A stretch of DNA of 64,000 nucleotides from Sphingobium sp. (GTDB lineage Bacteria; Pseudomonadota; Alphaproteobacteria; Sphingomonadales; Sphingomonadaceae), in assembly GCA_003248935.1 (NCBI GenBank), contig QFQF01000006.1:93419-157418 (forward strand), in the 5' to 3' direction. How positions within the stretch are numbered: the first letter of the stretch is position 1; every line of letters starts with the position of its first letter. The position numbers and the translations under genes are program-made. The notes beneath the pieces were generated by a model. The model made no database searches, was not told the DNA's origin, and saw nothing but the letters and a program-made list of their open reading frames with translations. Positions 1 to 8,365 of the stretch are shown in pieces.

Positions 1-123
1 GAGCAGGGCGTCGCGGCCCCCTTCGCGCAGGCGTTGACGCAGCCGCGCGCGATGGCCCGCGCCGTCGTGACCGGCGTCCGAGCCCGCCCCCGATGTCCGA
101 ACCGACCCCCCGTTTTGCGTCAT
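1..123 (-). CDS. radC: RadC (UPF0758) family protein, N-terminal fragment cut by the window edge
   Basis: Reading the minus strand from an ATG at 123 gives 41 codons that run off the left end without a stop. The segment GHRARLRQRLREGGRDALL matches the N-terminal helical region typical of RadC proteins (GHRxRLRxRxxxGGxDAL). Only this part is visible; the JAB/MPN metalloprotease-like domain that defines the family would lie outside the window. It is divergent from the ydbH-like gene, with about 60 bases between the two starts. The cellular role of RadC is poorly defined; despite its name, a direct repair function is not established. Confidence 0.75.
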   Translation of the reverse strand, partial: MTQNGGSVRTSGAGSDAGHDGAGHRARLRQRLREGGRDALL

Positions 124-183
124 CCGGCCCTTTTCCCGCTCATTCCGGCATGAAGGATATTTACCCGAGGCCGGACGTTCTGC

Positions 184-3100
184 ATGCGTTACGGAAAATC
201 ACAGGACAGCCAAGGGCCCGGGTCGAGCGCACGCATGGATTCTGAAGAAACGGACGCCGGTTCACGGTTCGGCGGGAAGGCCGCCTGGCTTCTGGGCGGG
301 ACGGGGCTGTTCGGCCTGACGCTGCTTGGCCTGTGGACGCAGCGCGAGCCGATCGCCGAGAATTTCATCGCCCGCGAACTGACGACGATGGGCGTGCAGG
401 CCCGATACGAGCTGGTGTCCGTCGGCCTGCGCACGCAGCGGATCGAGAACATCGCGCTCGGCGATCCGGCGCGGCCGGACCTGACCGCGCGCTGGGTCGA
501 GGTGGACCTGACCCTGTCCGGCCTGATGCCGTCGGTCGCGGCGGTGCGGGCGGGGGGCGTGCGCCTGCATGGCCGCTATCATGACGGCGTGCTGTCGCTG
601 GGCGAACTCGACAAGTTTCGCGACCCCAGGTCGACGGCGCCGTTCAGCCTGCCCGATATCGCCGTCGGGCTGGACGACGCGCGCATGCGCCTCGACACCG
701 ATTATGGCGCGGTCGGCATGAAGCTGCAGGGGAGCGGCAACCTTCAGGACGGATTTGCGGGCAAGCTGGCCGCCGTCATGCCGGCGATCGCGGCCGGCGG
801 CTGCACCGGGCGGCGGGCGAGCGCCTATGTCGACCTGTCCATGCGGGACGGCCAGCCGCACATCGCCGGACCGCTGCGCGCGGCGGCGTTGGGATGCGGA
901 GAGGGCGGCCCGTTGCTGGCCGGGCCCGTGGCCGACATGGACGTGACCCTGGGCAAGGCGCTGGACAGCTGGGCGGGCAGGGTTGCCCTGTCGGCGCAGG
1001 CGGCGCGCGGCGGCGGCGCGACCATCGCCCGGCCCGCCCTGAAGCTGATGTTCGACGGCAATATGCGGGGCACGCGCGGGCAGGCCGACCTCACCACCGC
1101 CGCGGCGCGTTATCTGCCCGCGCAGGGCCTGCGGATGGCCGGAGTGCAGGGCAGCGCCTCCTGGTCCTACGCGCCCGGCGCGAAGGGGCCGGCGGTCCGG
1201 GTCGAAGGCACGGCGGGCGCGCAGGACGTGCGGTACGGCGCGTTCGATCCGGTCGCGAGCGCCCGCGCGCTGGCGCAGACACCGGTCGGGCCGCTGGCGG
1301 AAAGGCTGGCGATCGCGTTGCGGAACGCGGGGCGCGACAATCACCTGCGCTCGCACTTCGCGCTGGCGCACAGGGACGGGGCGGGGGCCGTGGTGCTGAC
1401 CGACAGCGCCGCCACCGCCGCGAGCGGGGCACGGGTCGCGCTTGGCCCGGACAGCCGCTTCACGGTGAGCTGGCCGAACGCCGACTGGCGCCTTGCCGGG
1501 AGCGTCACGATGGAGGGCGGCGATTTGCCGCATGCCGCGCTGCGCCTGACCCGCCATGCGGCCGGTGGCCTTGGCGGGCAGCTGTTCGTCGACGATTATG
1601 TCGCGAAGGACGCGCGCCTGTCGCTGGAGCCGGTGCGCTTCTTCGCGGACAAGGCCGGGGGGACGCGCTTCACGACTGCCATGCGGTTGAAGGGACCGCT
1701 GGAGGGCGGCGGGGTGGACGGCCTGTCCGTTCCGGTCACGGGGCGCATCGGCCGGGGCGGTACGCTGGCGATCAATCCCGATTGTACGCCGCTGTCCGTC
1801 GAACGCCTCACCTACAGCGGTTTCGCGATCGGGAAGACGCGGCTGACCGCCTGTCCGGATGGTCCCGCGCTGCTCGCCTTCGGCCCGGGCGGGATGTCCG
1901 GCGGGGCGGTGGTCAGGGCGCCGCGAATCGCCGGGCGGCTGGGGCAGAGCCCGCTGCGGCTGGCGGCGGACAGCGTGCGCCTGACCCTGGCGCGGCCGGG
2001 ATTTGACGCGCGCGCCGTCGACCTGTCGATCGGGCCGGAGGGCGCGCCCGTGCATCTGGCCGCCGCGAGCCTTACGGGCGCAATGCAGGCCAACGGAATG
2101 CGGGCGGGCGGGTTCGGCGGCAAGCTGGCGGGGACGAGCGGCCGGATCGGCGCGGTGCCGCTGCTGGCGAGCGACGCGGCAGGCGACTGGAGCTTCGCCG
2201 ACGGGACGCTGAGCGTGAAGGGCGGGCTGACCCTGAGCGACGCGGCCGCGCCCGACCGGTTCAACCCGCTGGTCTCGCGCGATTTCACGCTGGCGATGAA
2301 GAACGGACGGATCACCGCCCGGGGGACGCTGCGCGAGCCGCGCAGCGATGCCGCCATCCTGACCGCCGACATCGTCCACGACCTGGGGCCGGGCAAGGGC
2401 AAGGCGGACATCGCCGTCCCCGGCATCACCTTCTCCCCGCGCCTCCAGCCCGAACGGGTGACCCGCCTTGCTCTGGGCGTGATCGCCAACGCCAGCGGCA
2501 CGGTCAGCGGCAAGGGGCAGGTGCGCTGGACCGGCGACAGCGTGACCAGCGACGGCGCGTTCAGCACCGACAGGATGGATTTCGCCGCCGCCTTCGGCCC
2601 GGTCACGGGCCTGTCAGGGGAGATCCGCTTCACCGACCTGCTCGGCATGGTCAGCGCGCCGCATCAGGAGGTACGCATCGCCAGCGCCAATCCGGGCATC
2701 GAGGCGACGGACGGCGTCGTGCGCTATCAGTTGCAGGCCGGGCAGAAGGTGCATGTCGAGGGCGGCGAATGGCCGTTTTCCGGCGGGCGGTTGCTGCTGC
2801 TGCCGACGACGATGGACTTCAGCGCGGAGACCGAGCGCTACCTGACGTTCCGCGTCATCGGCATCCAGGCGGGCGAGTTCATCAACAAGATGGAGCTGGA
2901 GAACATCTCCGCCACCGGCGTGTTCGACGGTATCATGCCTCTGATATTCAACGCGCAGGGCGGGCGGATCGCGGGCGGCGTGCTGGTCGCCCGGCAGGAG
3001 GGGCTGCCGCCGTTGATCATGCCGGAGGGCGTCCTGCCCTCCATCCCGTGCGATCCCCGGCGGCTTTCGGGCACATTGTCCTATGTCGGGCCGGTGTCGA

Positions 3101-3483
3101 ACGAGCAGGTGGGCGTGATGGGCAAGCTCGCCTTCGACGCGCTGAAAGACCTTCAGTACAAGTGCCTCTCGATCTTCATGGACGGCGCGCTCGACGGGGA
3201 GGTGGTGACGAACGTCGTGTTCAACGGCGTCAATCGCGGCCAGCTGGGCGACGCGCCGAAGAGCATCGCGAAGAACTTCATCGGCTTGCCGTTCCTCTTC
3301 AACGTCAAGATACAGGCGCCGTTCCGGGGCCTGATGGGAACGGCCAGATCGCTGGTCGACCCCAGCGAACTGGTGCGCGACAAGGTGGGCGACCAGTATC
3401 AGCAGGAAATACAGCAACGTGCACAGCAGGGCCTTGCGGTTAAGCCTCCCGCAAGCGAGACTGTGCCACAGAAGGAAGAATGA
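184..3483 (+). CDS. ydbH: YdbH-family AsmA-like intermembrane lipid transport protein
   Basis: A 1099-residue protein with one N-terminal membrane segment (about residues 32-51, WLLGGTGLFGLTLLGLW), followed by a very long beta-rich region and the conserved C-terminal YdbH block. Known family role: YdbH is an AsmA-like protein thought to form a hydrophobic bridge across the periplasm that carries phospholipids to the outer membrane, redundant with TamB and YhdP in E. coli. The next two genes encode the usual partners YnbE and YdbL, which supports the call strongly. The start could be ATG 184 or the in-frame ATG at 235; neither has a strong ribosome-binding site. Long antisense reading frames here are GC-driven shadows. 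Confidence 0.88.
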   Translation: MRYGKSQDSQGPGSSARMDSEETDAGSRFGGKAAWLLGGTGLFGLTLLGLWTQREPIAENFIARELTTMGVQARYELVSVGLRTQRIENIALGDPARPDLTARWVEVDLTLSGLMPSVAAVRAGGVRLHGRYHDGVLSLGELDKFRDPRSTAPFSLPDIAVGLDDARMRLDTDYGAVGMKLQGSGNLQDGFAGKLAAVMPAIAAGGCTGRRASAYVDLSMRDGQPHIAGPLRAAALGCGEGGPLLAGPVADMDVTLGKALDSWAGRVALSAQAARGGGATIARPALKLMFDGNMRGTRGQADLTTAAARYLPAQGLRMAGVQGSASWSYAPGAKGPAVRVEGTAGAQDVRYGAFDPVASARALAQTPVGPLAERLAIALRNAGRDNHLRSHFALAHRDGAGAVVLTDSAATAASGARVALGPDSRFTVSWPNADWRLAGSVTMEGGDLPHAALRLTRHAAGGLGGQLFVDDYVAKDARLSLEPVRFFADKAGGTRFTTAMRLKGPLEGGGVDGLSVPVTGRIGRGGTLAINPDCTPLSVERLTYSGFAIGKTRLTACPDGPALLAFGPGGMSGGAVVRAPRIAGRLGQSPLRLAADSVRLTLARPGFDARAVDLSIGPEGAPVHLAAASLTGAMQANGMRAGGFGGKLAGTSGRIGAVPLLASDAAGDWSFADGTLSVKGGLTLSDAAAPDRFNPLVSRDFTLAMKNGRITARGTLREPRSDAAILTADIVHDLGPGKGKADIAVPGITFSPRLQPERVTRLALGVIANASGTVSGKGQVRWTGDSVTSDGAFSTDRMDFAAAFGPVTGLSGEIRFTDLLGMVSAPHQEVRIASANPGIEATDGVVRYQLQAGQKVHVEGGEWPFSGGRLLLLPTTMDFSAETERYLTFRVIGIQAGEFINKMELENISATGVFDGIMPLIFNAQGGRIAGGVLVARQEGLPPLIMPEGVLPSIPCDPRRLSGTLSYVGPVSNEQVGVMGKLAFDALKDLQYKCLSIFMDGALDGEVVTNVVFNGVNRGQLGDAPKSIAKNFIGLPFLFNVKIQAPFRGLMGTARSLVDPSELVRDKVGDQYQQEIQQRAQQGLAVKPPASETVPQKEE

Positions 3484-3683
3484 TGCGCAAAGCGGGGACA
3501 TTGGCGGGATGGACGGGGGCGGGCCTTGCGGCGCTGACCCTTGGCGGCTGCATTCAGGTGAAGGCGCCGGACAAGCCCATAGAGATCAACCTCAATGTGA
3601 AGGTGCAGCAGGAGGTCGTGGTGCGCCTGCAACGCGATGCGCAGGACCTGATCGAGAATAATCCGGAGTTGTTCCCGCAATGA
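3480..3683 (+). CDS. ynbE: YnbE-family outer-membrane lipoprotein
   Basis: A 67-residue lipoprotein with signal peptide and lipobox LGGC (Cys at about residue 22), followed by the conserved YnbE core ending in QRDAQDLIENNPELF. Two adjacent ATG codons (3480 and 3483) overlap the ydbH stop, so translation is probably coupled. Known role: YnbE is the outer-membrane lipoprotein that pairs with the C-terminus of YdbH to complete the intermembrane bridge. Length and gene order are typical. Confidence 0.88.
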   Translation: MMRKAGTLAGWTGAGLAALTLGGCIQVKAPDKPIEINLNVKVQQEVVVRLQRDAQDLIENNPELFPQ

Positions 3684-4084
3684 TACGCCAGACGATATTG
3701 GGTTCACGCGCTTTCGCCTCATCCCTTTGCGCCATGACGCTTGCGTTCGCCGCAGTGCCCGCCCTTGCGCAGTCAGGTGCGGTCGCCGACGCGATCGCGG
3801 CCGGGACCGTGGGCGAACAGTCCGACGGTTATCTGGGCGTGGCCGGATCGGTCCCCGCCACGGTCAAGTCCGAAGTGGATTCGATCAACATCAAGCGGCG
3901 CGCCGTTTATACCGACCTGGCCGCGAAGCGCGGCGTCACCGTGTCCGACGTCGCGGCCGCGACCGGATGCCAGACGCTCGCCAGCCGCGTGAAGGACGGG
4001 CAGATGTACAGCATTTCGGGCGGCGGCTGGCAGAAGAAGGCCGGGCCCATTGCACTTCCGTCCTATTGCGCGACCGCAAACTGA
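3680..4084 (+). CDS. ydbL: YdbL-family (DUF1318) periplasmic protein
   Basis: A 134-residue exported protein with a signal peptide ending ALA-Q at about residue 31. The mature part is a DUF1318 domain (VADAIAAGTVGEQSDGYLGV ... IKRRAVYTDLAAKRGVTVSDVAAATG). Its ATG overlaps the ynbE stop (ATGA), completing a tightly coupled three-gene operon with ydbH and ynbE. In E. coli YdbL is a periplasmic partner that modulates the YdbH-YnbE bridge. The C-terminal portion (YSISGGGWQKKAGPIALPSYC) is typical of the alphaproteobacterial members. Confidence 0.85.
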   Translation: MIRQTILGSRAFASSLCAMTLAFAAVPALAQSGAVADAIAAGTVGEQSDGYLGVAGSVPATVKSEVDSINIKRRAVYTDLAAKRGVTVSDVAAATGCQTLASRVKDGQMYSISGGGWQKKAGPIALPSYCATAN

Positions 4085-4090
4085 CGCTTT

Positions 4091-4127
4091 CGCCACCCTG
4101 ATTCCGTCCCGGAATCGGGCGGTGGCG
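4091..4127 (+). terminator. Stem-loop after the ydbH-ynbE-ydbL operon
   Basis: An inverted repeat with CGCCACC pairing GGTGGCG, and inside it GATTCCG-tcc-CGGAATC. There is no T-tract, so it is either a weak or Rho-assisted terminator or an mRNA-end hairpin. The inner arms each contain a GANTC site (GATTC at 4100, GAATC at 4112), the CcrM methylation motif of alphaproteobacteria. Confidence 0.45.
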
Positions 4128-4157
4128 CTATGCTTTGGGCCATCTCGTCCGCAATGG

Positions 4158-4186
4158 TTGACTTGCCGTTCCCGCCTTTCTAAACG
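4158..4186 (+). promoter_or_regulatory. Candidate promoter for the Fo ATP synthase operon
   Basis: TTGACT at 4158-4163, a 17-base spacer, then TAAACG at 4181-4186. The -35 fits well and the -10 poorly. Its position about 70 bases before atpI, in the only sizeable gap ahead of the operon, makes it plausible. Confidence 0.3.
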
Positions 4187-4253
4187 GGCCGCGCCTTGAC
4201 GGGTGCAGCCGCTTGAGGCCATTGCCGTTGCATAAGTAAATGTGGAGCGGACG

Positions 4254-4577
4254 ATGGCCAAGGATGCGCCCGGGCAAGACCCTCCCGGCGAGGACGCGCG
4301 GATCAAATCGCTCGAAGAGCGGATCGAACGCGCCGAACATGCCGAGGCGGTCAGGACCGGAAAGACGCAGGCACCGGCGGCGGATGAGAATTACCGCCTC
4401 GGCAATCGCGTTCTTGCTGAACTGATCGGTGGTCTTGTCGGCGGTGCGCTGATCGGGTGGTTGCTTGACCGTCTGTTCGGCACGACGCCCTGGCTCCTGC
4501 TGGCCTTCCTCTTCGTGGGGATCATCGTGGCCTTCAGGAACATCATAAGGATTTCGACGAAGCGTCCTGATCGCTGA
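4254..4577 (+). CDS. atpI: F0F1 ATP synthase accessory subunit I (AtpI/AtpZ type)
   Basis: A 107-residue protein. The first half is a charged, probably coiled segment (IKSLEERIERAEHAEAV). The second half has two membrane helices (LAELIGGLVGGALIGWLLDRLFG and PWLLLAFLFVGIIVAFRNI), the standard AtpI/AtpZ layout. Known family role: it helps assemble the c-ring and may carry Mg2+ or Ca2+. The ATG at 4254 is chosen because GGAGCGG lies just upstream; an in-frame GTG at 4242 is less likely. It is the first gene of the Fo operon. Confidence 0.85.
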   Translation: MAKDAPGQDPPGEDARIKSLEERIERAEHAEAVRTGKTQAPAADENYRLGNRVLAELIGGLVGGALIGWLLDRLFGTTPWLLLAFLFVGIIVAFRNIIRISTKRPDR

Positions 4578-4657
4578 GGGGCGCTTTTGTTATAGAGTTA
4601 GGGTTCCTGCCGCCATGGTCAAGGAGCCGCAGGGTTTTTTCAGCAGGGTTTTCAGGG

Positions 4658-5449
4658 GTGAACGTGGCAGAGTCCGGTAAAATCGACCCGATGCACCAGT
4701 TTACGATCGAGCCGCTGTTCGGCACCGATCATCTGACCCTTGGCGGCTTCAACATCGCGTTCACGAACAGCGCGCTGTACATGGTCGCCGCCGCAATCGT
4801 GCTGTGGGTGTTCATGCTGGGCGGCATGAAGCGCGAGCTGGTGCCCGGGCGCTGGCAGGTCGCGGTCGAGGCCGCAACCGGCTTCATCGACAGCCTGCTG
4901 GCCGCCAACATCGGCCCGTCCGGCAAGAAGTACGTGCCCTACGTCTTCTCGCTCTTCATGTTCATCCTGCTCGGCAACCTGCTCGGCCTGCTGCCGCTGG
5001 GCCTGGTCGGCGTGCATCCGTTCACGTTCACCAGCCACTTCACGCTGACCGGCGTGCTGGCGATCCTCAGCTTCTCGATCGTCCTGATCGTCGGCTTCTG
5101 GAAGCACGGGCTGCACTTCTTCTCGCTGTTCGTGCCGCACGGCACGCCGCTGCCGATGGTGCCGGTGATCTTCCCGATCGAGCTGATTTCCTTCCTGGTG
5201 CGCCCGTTCAGCCTCGGCCTGCGACTGTTCGTCGCGATGACCGCCGGGCACGTGCTGCTGAAGGTGCTCGCGGGCTTCGTCATCAACAGCACCAATGCGG
5301 GCATCGGTTACGGCGTCACCGTCGGATCGGCCAGCTTCGTGCTGATGATCGGCATCAGCGCGCTGGAAATGCTGGTCGCCGTGATCCAGGCCTATGTCTT
5401 CGCGCTGCTGACGTCCGTGTACCTCAACGACGCCGAGAACCTGCACTGA
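4658..5449 (+). CDS. atpB: ATP synthase Fo subunit a
   Basis: A 263-residue membrane protein with about six hydrophobic helices. The conserved helix RPFSLGLRLFVAMTAGH carries the essential arginine that works opposite the c-ring carboxylate. It forms the proton half-channels of the Fo motor in the inner membrane. The first in-frame start is GTG 4658; GTG 4664 also has a suitably spaced AGGGG, and ATG 4691 is a third option. It follows atpI by 80 bases, with atpE, atpF' and atpF downstream. The F1 genes are not in the window, matching the split Fo/F1 arrangement usual in alphaproteobacteria. Confidence 0.95.
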   Translation: MNVAESGKIDPMHQFTIEPLFGTDHLTLGGFNIAFTNSALYMVAAAIVLWVFMLGGMKRELVPGRWQVAVEAATGFIDSLLAANIGPSGKKYVPYVFSLFMFILLGNLLGLLPLGLVGVHPFTFTSHFTLTGVLAILSFSIVLIVGFWKHGLHFFSLFVPHGTPLPMVPVIFPIELISFLVRPFSLGLRLFVAMTAGHVLLKVLAGFVINSTNAGIGYGVTVGSASFVLMIGISALEMLVAVIQAYVFALLTSVYLNDAENLH

Positions 5450-5499
5450 TCCGTTTTTTCACCAACGAACGCAAAGAGTTTAGAAAAGGAGTTATCGAC

Positions 5500-5727
5500 A
5501 TGGACGCAGAAGCCGCAAAGCTGCTCGGTGCTGGCCTGGCCGCGATTGGAGCGGGCATCGCCGCCCTGGGTGTGGGCAACGTCTTCAGCTCGTTCCTGGA
5601 AGGCGCGCTGCGTAACCCGGGTGCAGCCGACGGCCAGCAGGGCCGCCTGTTCATCGGCTTCGCCGCCGCTGAGCTTCTGGGTCTGCTGGCGTTCGTTATC
5701 GCCATGATCCTGGTCTTCGTGGCCTGA
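5500..5727 (+). CDS. atpE: ATP synthase Fo subunit c
   Basis: A 75-residue proteolipid with two hydrophobic helices and a polar loop (RNPGAADGQQGR). Glu58 in FAAAELLGLLAF is the proton-carrying carboxylate. Subunit c forms the rotor ring. The start is set by AGAAAAGGAG about 7 bases before ATG 5500, a strong site fitting the high copy number needed. It lies 50 bases after atpB. Confidence 0.95.
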   Translation: MDAEAAKLLGAGLAAIGAGIAALGVGNVFSSFLEGALRNPGAADGQQGRLFIGFAAAELLGLLAFVIAMILVFVA

Positions 5728-5786
5728 ACATTCTAAACGTCCGTCCGGGGGATGACCCCGGACGGGTTTGAAGGCGGAAAGGCCCC

Positions 5787-6281
5787 ATGCCCCAGATATC
5801 CCAGATCGCCGCGACCTATGCGTCCCAGATCTTCTGGCTGCTGCTGACCTTCGGCTTCGTCTTCTTCGTCATCGGCCGGGGCATCGTGCCCAAGGTACAG
5901 GCGACGGTGGACCAGCGCGACGGCAGGATTGCGGACGACCTGGAACAGGCGAAGGCCGCATTTGCTCGCGCCGACGAGATCGAGGCCGACTATCGCACCC
6001 AGTTGCAGGACAGCCGTTCGGCCGCCCAGCAGCAGGCGGCGGAAGCCAAGGCCAAGGCGGCGAAGGCAACCGAAAAGCAGTTGGCCACGGCCGACGGCAA
6101 GATCGCGGGCAAGATTGCCGAGGCGGAGGAGCGGATCGCCGCAGCCTCCAAGGCGGCGATGGGCGAGATCGAGACTGTGGCCGCCGACCTGGCGCAGGAC
6201 ATCGTGTCCCGCGTCGCGGGCACCACGGTCGCTCCCGATGCCGCGCGCGATGCAGTAAAGGCGGTGCTGGCGCATGGCTGA
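5787..6281 (+). CDS. atpF': ATP synthase Fo subunit b'
   Basis: A 164-residue protein with an N-terminal membrane helix (QIFWLLLTFGFVFFVIGRGIV... at about residues 13-31) and a long Ala/Lys/Glu-rich coiled coil. Having a b' gene before b is the rule in alphaproteobacteria; b and b' form a heterodimeric peripheral stalk. It overlaps the next gene by 8 bases, so the two are probably translated in equal amounts. Confidence 0.92.
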   Translation: MPQISQIAATYASQIFWLLLTFGFVFFVIGRGIVPKVQATVDQRDGRIADDLEQAKAAFARADEIEADYRTQLQDSRSAAQQQAAEAKAKAAKATEKQLATADGKIAGKIAEAEERIAAASKAAMGEIETVAADLAQDIVSRVAGTTVAPDAARDAVKAVLAHG

Positions 6282-6906
6282 CAACAACGAAAACCTGCCC
6301 CCCGCCTCCGAGGCGGTTGAGCACAACCTTCATCACGCCGCCCATGCGGAGGCGCTGAACGGCACGGTCGCCACGACCGAGGCGCATGGCGGCCCGGAGG
6401 CCGAACATGCCGATCCGACGGCGGTCGGCATGAACGCCACCGCCTGGGTCAGCCTGGCGATGCTGGTCTTCATCCTGATCCTGCTGGTCAAGAAGGTTCC
6501 GGCCTTCGTCAGCAAGGCGCTGGACGGCAAGATCGCGGCGATCCGCGCGCAACTCGACGAGGCGTCGAAGCTGCGCAGGGAAGCCGAGGCGCTGAAGGCC
6601 GAATATCAGGCGAAGCTGTCCGGCGCGGCGTCCGAGATCGAAGCGATCCGGACCCATGCCGAGGAAGAGGCGACGCAGATCGTCGCCGACGCCAAGGTGC
6701 AGGCGACCGAACTGGTGAAGCGCCGGCAGAAGATGGCCGAGGACAAGATCGCGGCCGCAGAGCGGACGGCGATCGCCGATATCCGGACGAAGGCCGTGCA
6801 GGCGGCGACCGGCGCGGCCGCCGCACTGATCGCGCAGGGCCATGACGCCAAGGCGGACAAGGCGCTGGTCGACGGCGCGATCAAGGGGCTGGGCACGACG
6901 GTCTGA
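6274..6906 (+). CDS. atpF: ATP synthase Fo subunit b
   Basis: A 210-residue protein. About 55 N-terminal residues are polar and His/Ala/Glu-rich (NLHHAAHAEA). They are followed by a membrane helix (AWVSLAMLVFILILLVKKVPAF) and a coiled coil with the b-subunit motif VSKALDGKIAAIRAQLDEA. It is the second half of the peripheral stalk. The N-terminal extension is long compared with E. coli b (156 residues) but common in sphingomonads. It is the last gene of the operon, and a terminator follows. Confidence 0.92.
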   Translation: MADNNENLPPASEAVEHNLHHAAHAEALNGTVATTEAHGGPEAEHADPTAVGMNATAWVSLAMLVFILILLVKKVPAFVSKALDGKIAAIRAQLDEASKLRREAEALKAEYQAKLSGAASEIEAIRTHAEEEATQIVADAKVQATELVKRRQKMAEDKIAAAERTAIADIRTKAVQAATGAAAALIAQGHDAKADKALVDGAIKGLGTTV

Positions 6907-6935
6907 ACCGGCCGCCATGCATGCCGTTCCATGAA

Positions 6936-6976
6936 GGGGCTGGACCGCGCATAACGGTCCGGCCCTTTTCGTTTTT
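6936..6976 (+). terminator. Rho-independent terminator of the atp operon
   Basis: GGGCTGGACCG, loop CGCATAA, CGGTCCGGCCC, then TTTTCGTTTTT. A long GC stem followed by a T-tract, 30 bases after atpF. Confidence 0.88.
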
Positions 6977-7056
6977 GCGCGCCCCTTCATCGCCCACGGA
7001 TGCGTTCCGCGTTCGGCAACATGCAGAAATTTCAATCAATCACAGGGAAATAGGGG

Positions 7057-8295
7057 GTGTTCAGCCGGAGGGCGCGCGCCTATCTCGCTGCGATGCAGCA
7101 CGATATTTCCACGGAGCGCGGGGTTCACCCGGGGCTGGTCATGTTCGCCCTCGCGATGGGCGGCTTTGCGATCGGCACCGCCGAATTCGCGGTGATGAGC
7201 CTGGTGCCCTATTTCTCCGCCGGCCTCGGGATCGATGCGCCGACCGCGGGCCATGTCATCAGCGCCTATGCGCTGGGCGTTGTCGTCGGTGCGCCGGTCA
7301 TCGCCGTGCTGGGCGCGAAGGTGTCGCGCCGCGACCTGCTGATCGGGCTGATGGCGCTGTACGGCATCGCCAACGGCCTGAGCGCGCTGGCGCCCACTTA
7401 TGGCTGGATGATGCTGTTCCGCTTTCTGAGCGGCCTGCCGCACGGCGCCTATTTCGGCGTGTCCGCGCTGGTCGCCGCGTCGCTGGTGCCGCCGGGCAAG
7501 CGCGCACAGGCCGTCGCGCGGGTGATGTCGGGACTGACCGTCGCCACCATCATCGGCGTACCCTTCGCCAACTGGCTGGGCTTCGCCGTCGGCTGGCGCT
7601 GGGGCTTCGGTGTCGTCGCGATTCTCGCCAGCCTGACGGCGCTGTTGGTCTGGCGATTCGCGCCCCGTGATCGCCCGACCGAGGGCGCGGGACCGCTGCG
7701 CGAACTGGGGGCGCTGCGCACGCGGCAGGTGTGGCTGACCCTCGCCATCGGCGCGATCGGCTTCGGCGGCATGTTCGCCGTCTATACCTATGTCGCCTCG
7801 ACGATGCTGGAGGTGACGCATGTGTCCGCCACGCTGGTGCCGGTGGTGCTTGCCATCTTCGGCGTCGGCATGACGCTGGGCAATCTGGGCGCGGCCTGGG
7901 CGGCGGACCGGGCGCTGATGCCGACGGCGGCCGGGCTGCTGCTGTGGAGCGCGGCTGCGCTAGTCCTATTCTCTCTGGTCGCGGGCAACATCTGGCTGCT
8001 GTGCGTGACCGTGTTCCTGATCGGCTGCGGCGGGGGCCTGGGTTCCGTGTTGCAGATCCGCCTGATGGATGTCGCCGGGGACGCGCAGACGCTGGCCGCG
8101 GCGCTGCATCACAGCGCGTTCAATGTCGCCAACGCCATCGGCCCCTGGGTCGGGGGCATGGCGATCGCGGCCGGATATGGCTGGGCATCGACCGGCTGGG
8201 TCGGCAGCCTGCTGGCGCTGGGCGGCCTTGTCATGCTGGGCGTCGCGGTGCTGGACGAACGCCGGACCGCGACGCAGACGCTCGCCACCTGCTGA
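7057..8295 (+). CDS. MFS transporter, drug/sugar efflux (AraJ/YdhP-like) type
   Basis: A protein of about 400 residues with twelve hydrophobic helices. The N-terminus (GLVMFALAMGGFAIGTAEFAVM) is the typical motif of the DHA1 AraJ/YdhP group, which exports drugs or sugars by proton antiport. Motif A is seen as LGAKVSRRDLLIG between helices 2 and 3. Two starts are possible: GTG 7057, or ATG 7093 (MQHDISTERGV), which gives a more usual length. The gene stands alone between the atp terminator and uvrC. The substrate cannot be told from sequence. Confidence 0.85.
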   Translation: MFSRRARAYLAAMQHDISTERGVHPGLVMFALAMGGFAIGTAEFAVMSLVPYFSAGLGIDAPTAGHVISAYALGVVVGAPVIAVLGAKVSRRDLLIGLMALYGIANGLSALAPTYGWMMLFRFLSGLPHGAYFGVSALVAASLVPPGKRAQAVARVMSGLTVATIIGVPFANWLGFAVGWRWGFGVVAILASLTALLVWRFAPRDRPTEGAGPLRELGALRTRQVWLTLAIGAIGFGGMFAVYTYVASTMLEVTHVSATLVPVVLAIFGVGMTLGNLGAAWAADRALMPTAAGLLLWSAAALVLFSLVAGNIWLLCVTVFLIGCGGGLGSVLQIRLMDVAGDAQTLAAALHHSAFNVANAIGPWVGGMAIAAGYGWASTGWVGSLLALGGLVMLGVAVLDERRTATQTLATC

Positions 8296-8365
8296 GCGGG
8301 GCGGCCGGCCAGAGACTATCTGTTCGGGCTTTGTTTTCCCGCACGGACGGCCTATCTGAGGCGCC

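Noticed and set aside
95..244. Plus-strand short frame starting MSEPTPRFASSG ahead of the ydbH-like gene
   Set aside because: About 50 codons with no similarity pattern; it overlaps the radC start region and the beginning of ydbH.
262..2379. Long minus-strand reading frame (705 codons) opposite the ydbH-like gene
   Set aside because: Arg/Gln/Pro/His-rich translation with no known domain, in the shadow frame of a recognised gene; typical of GC-rich coding DNA.
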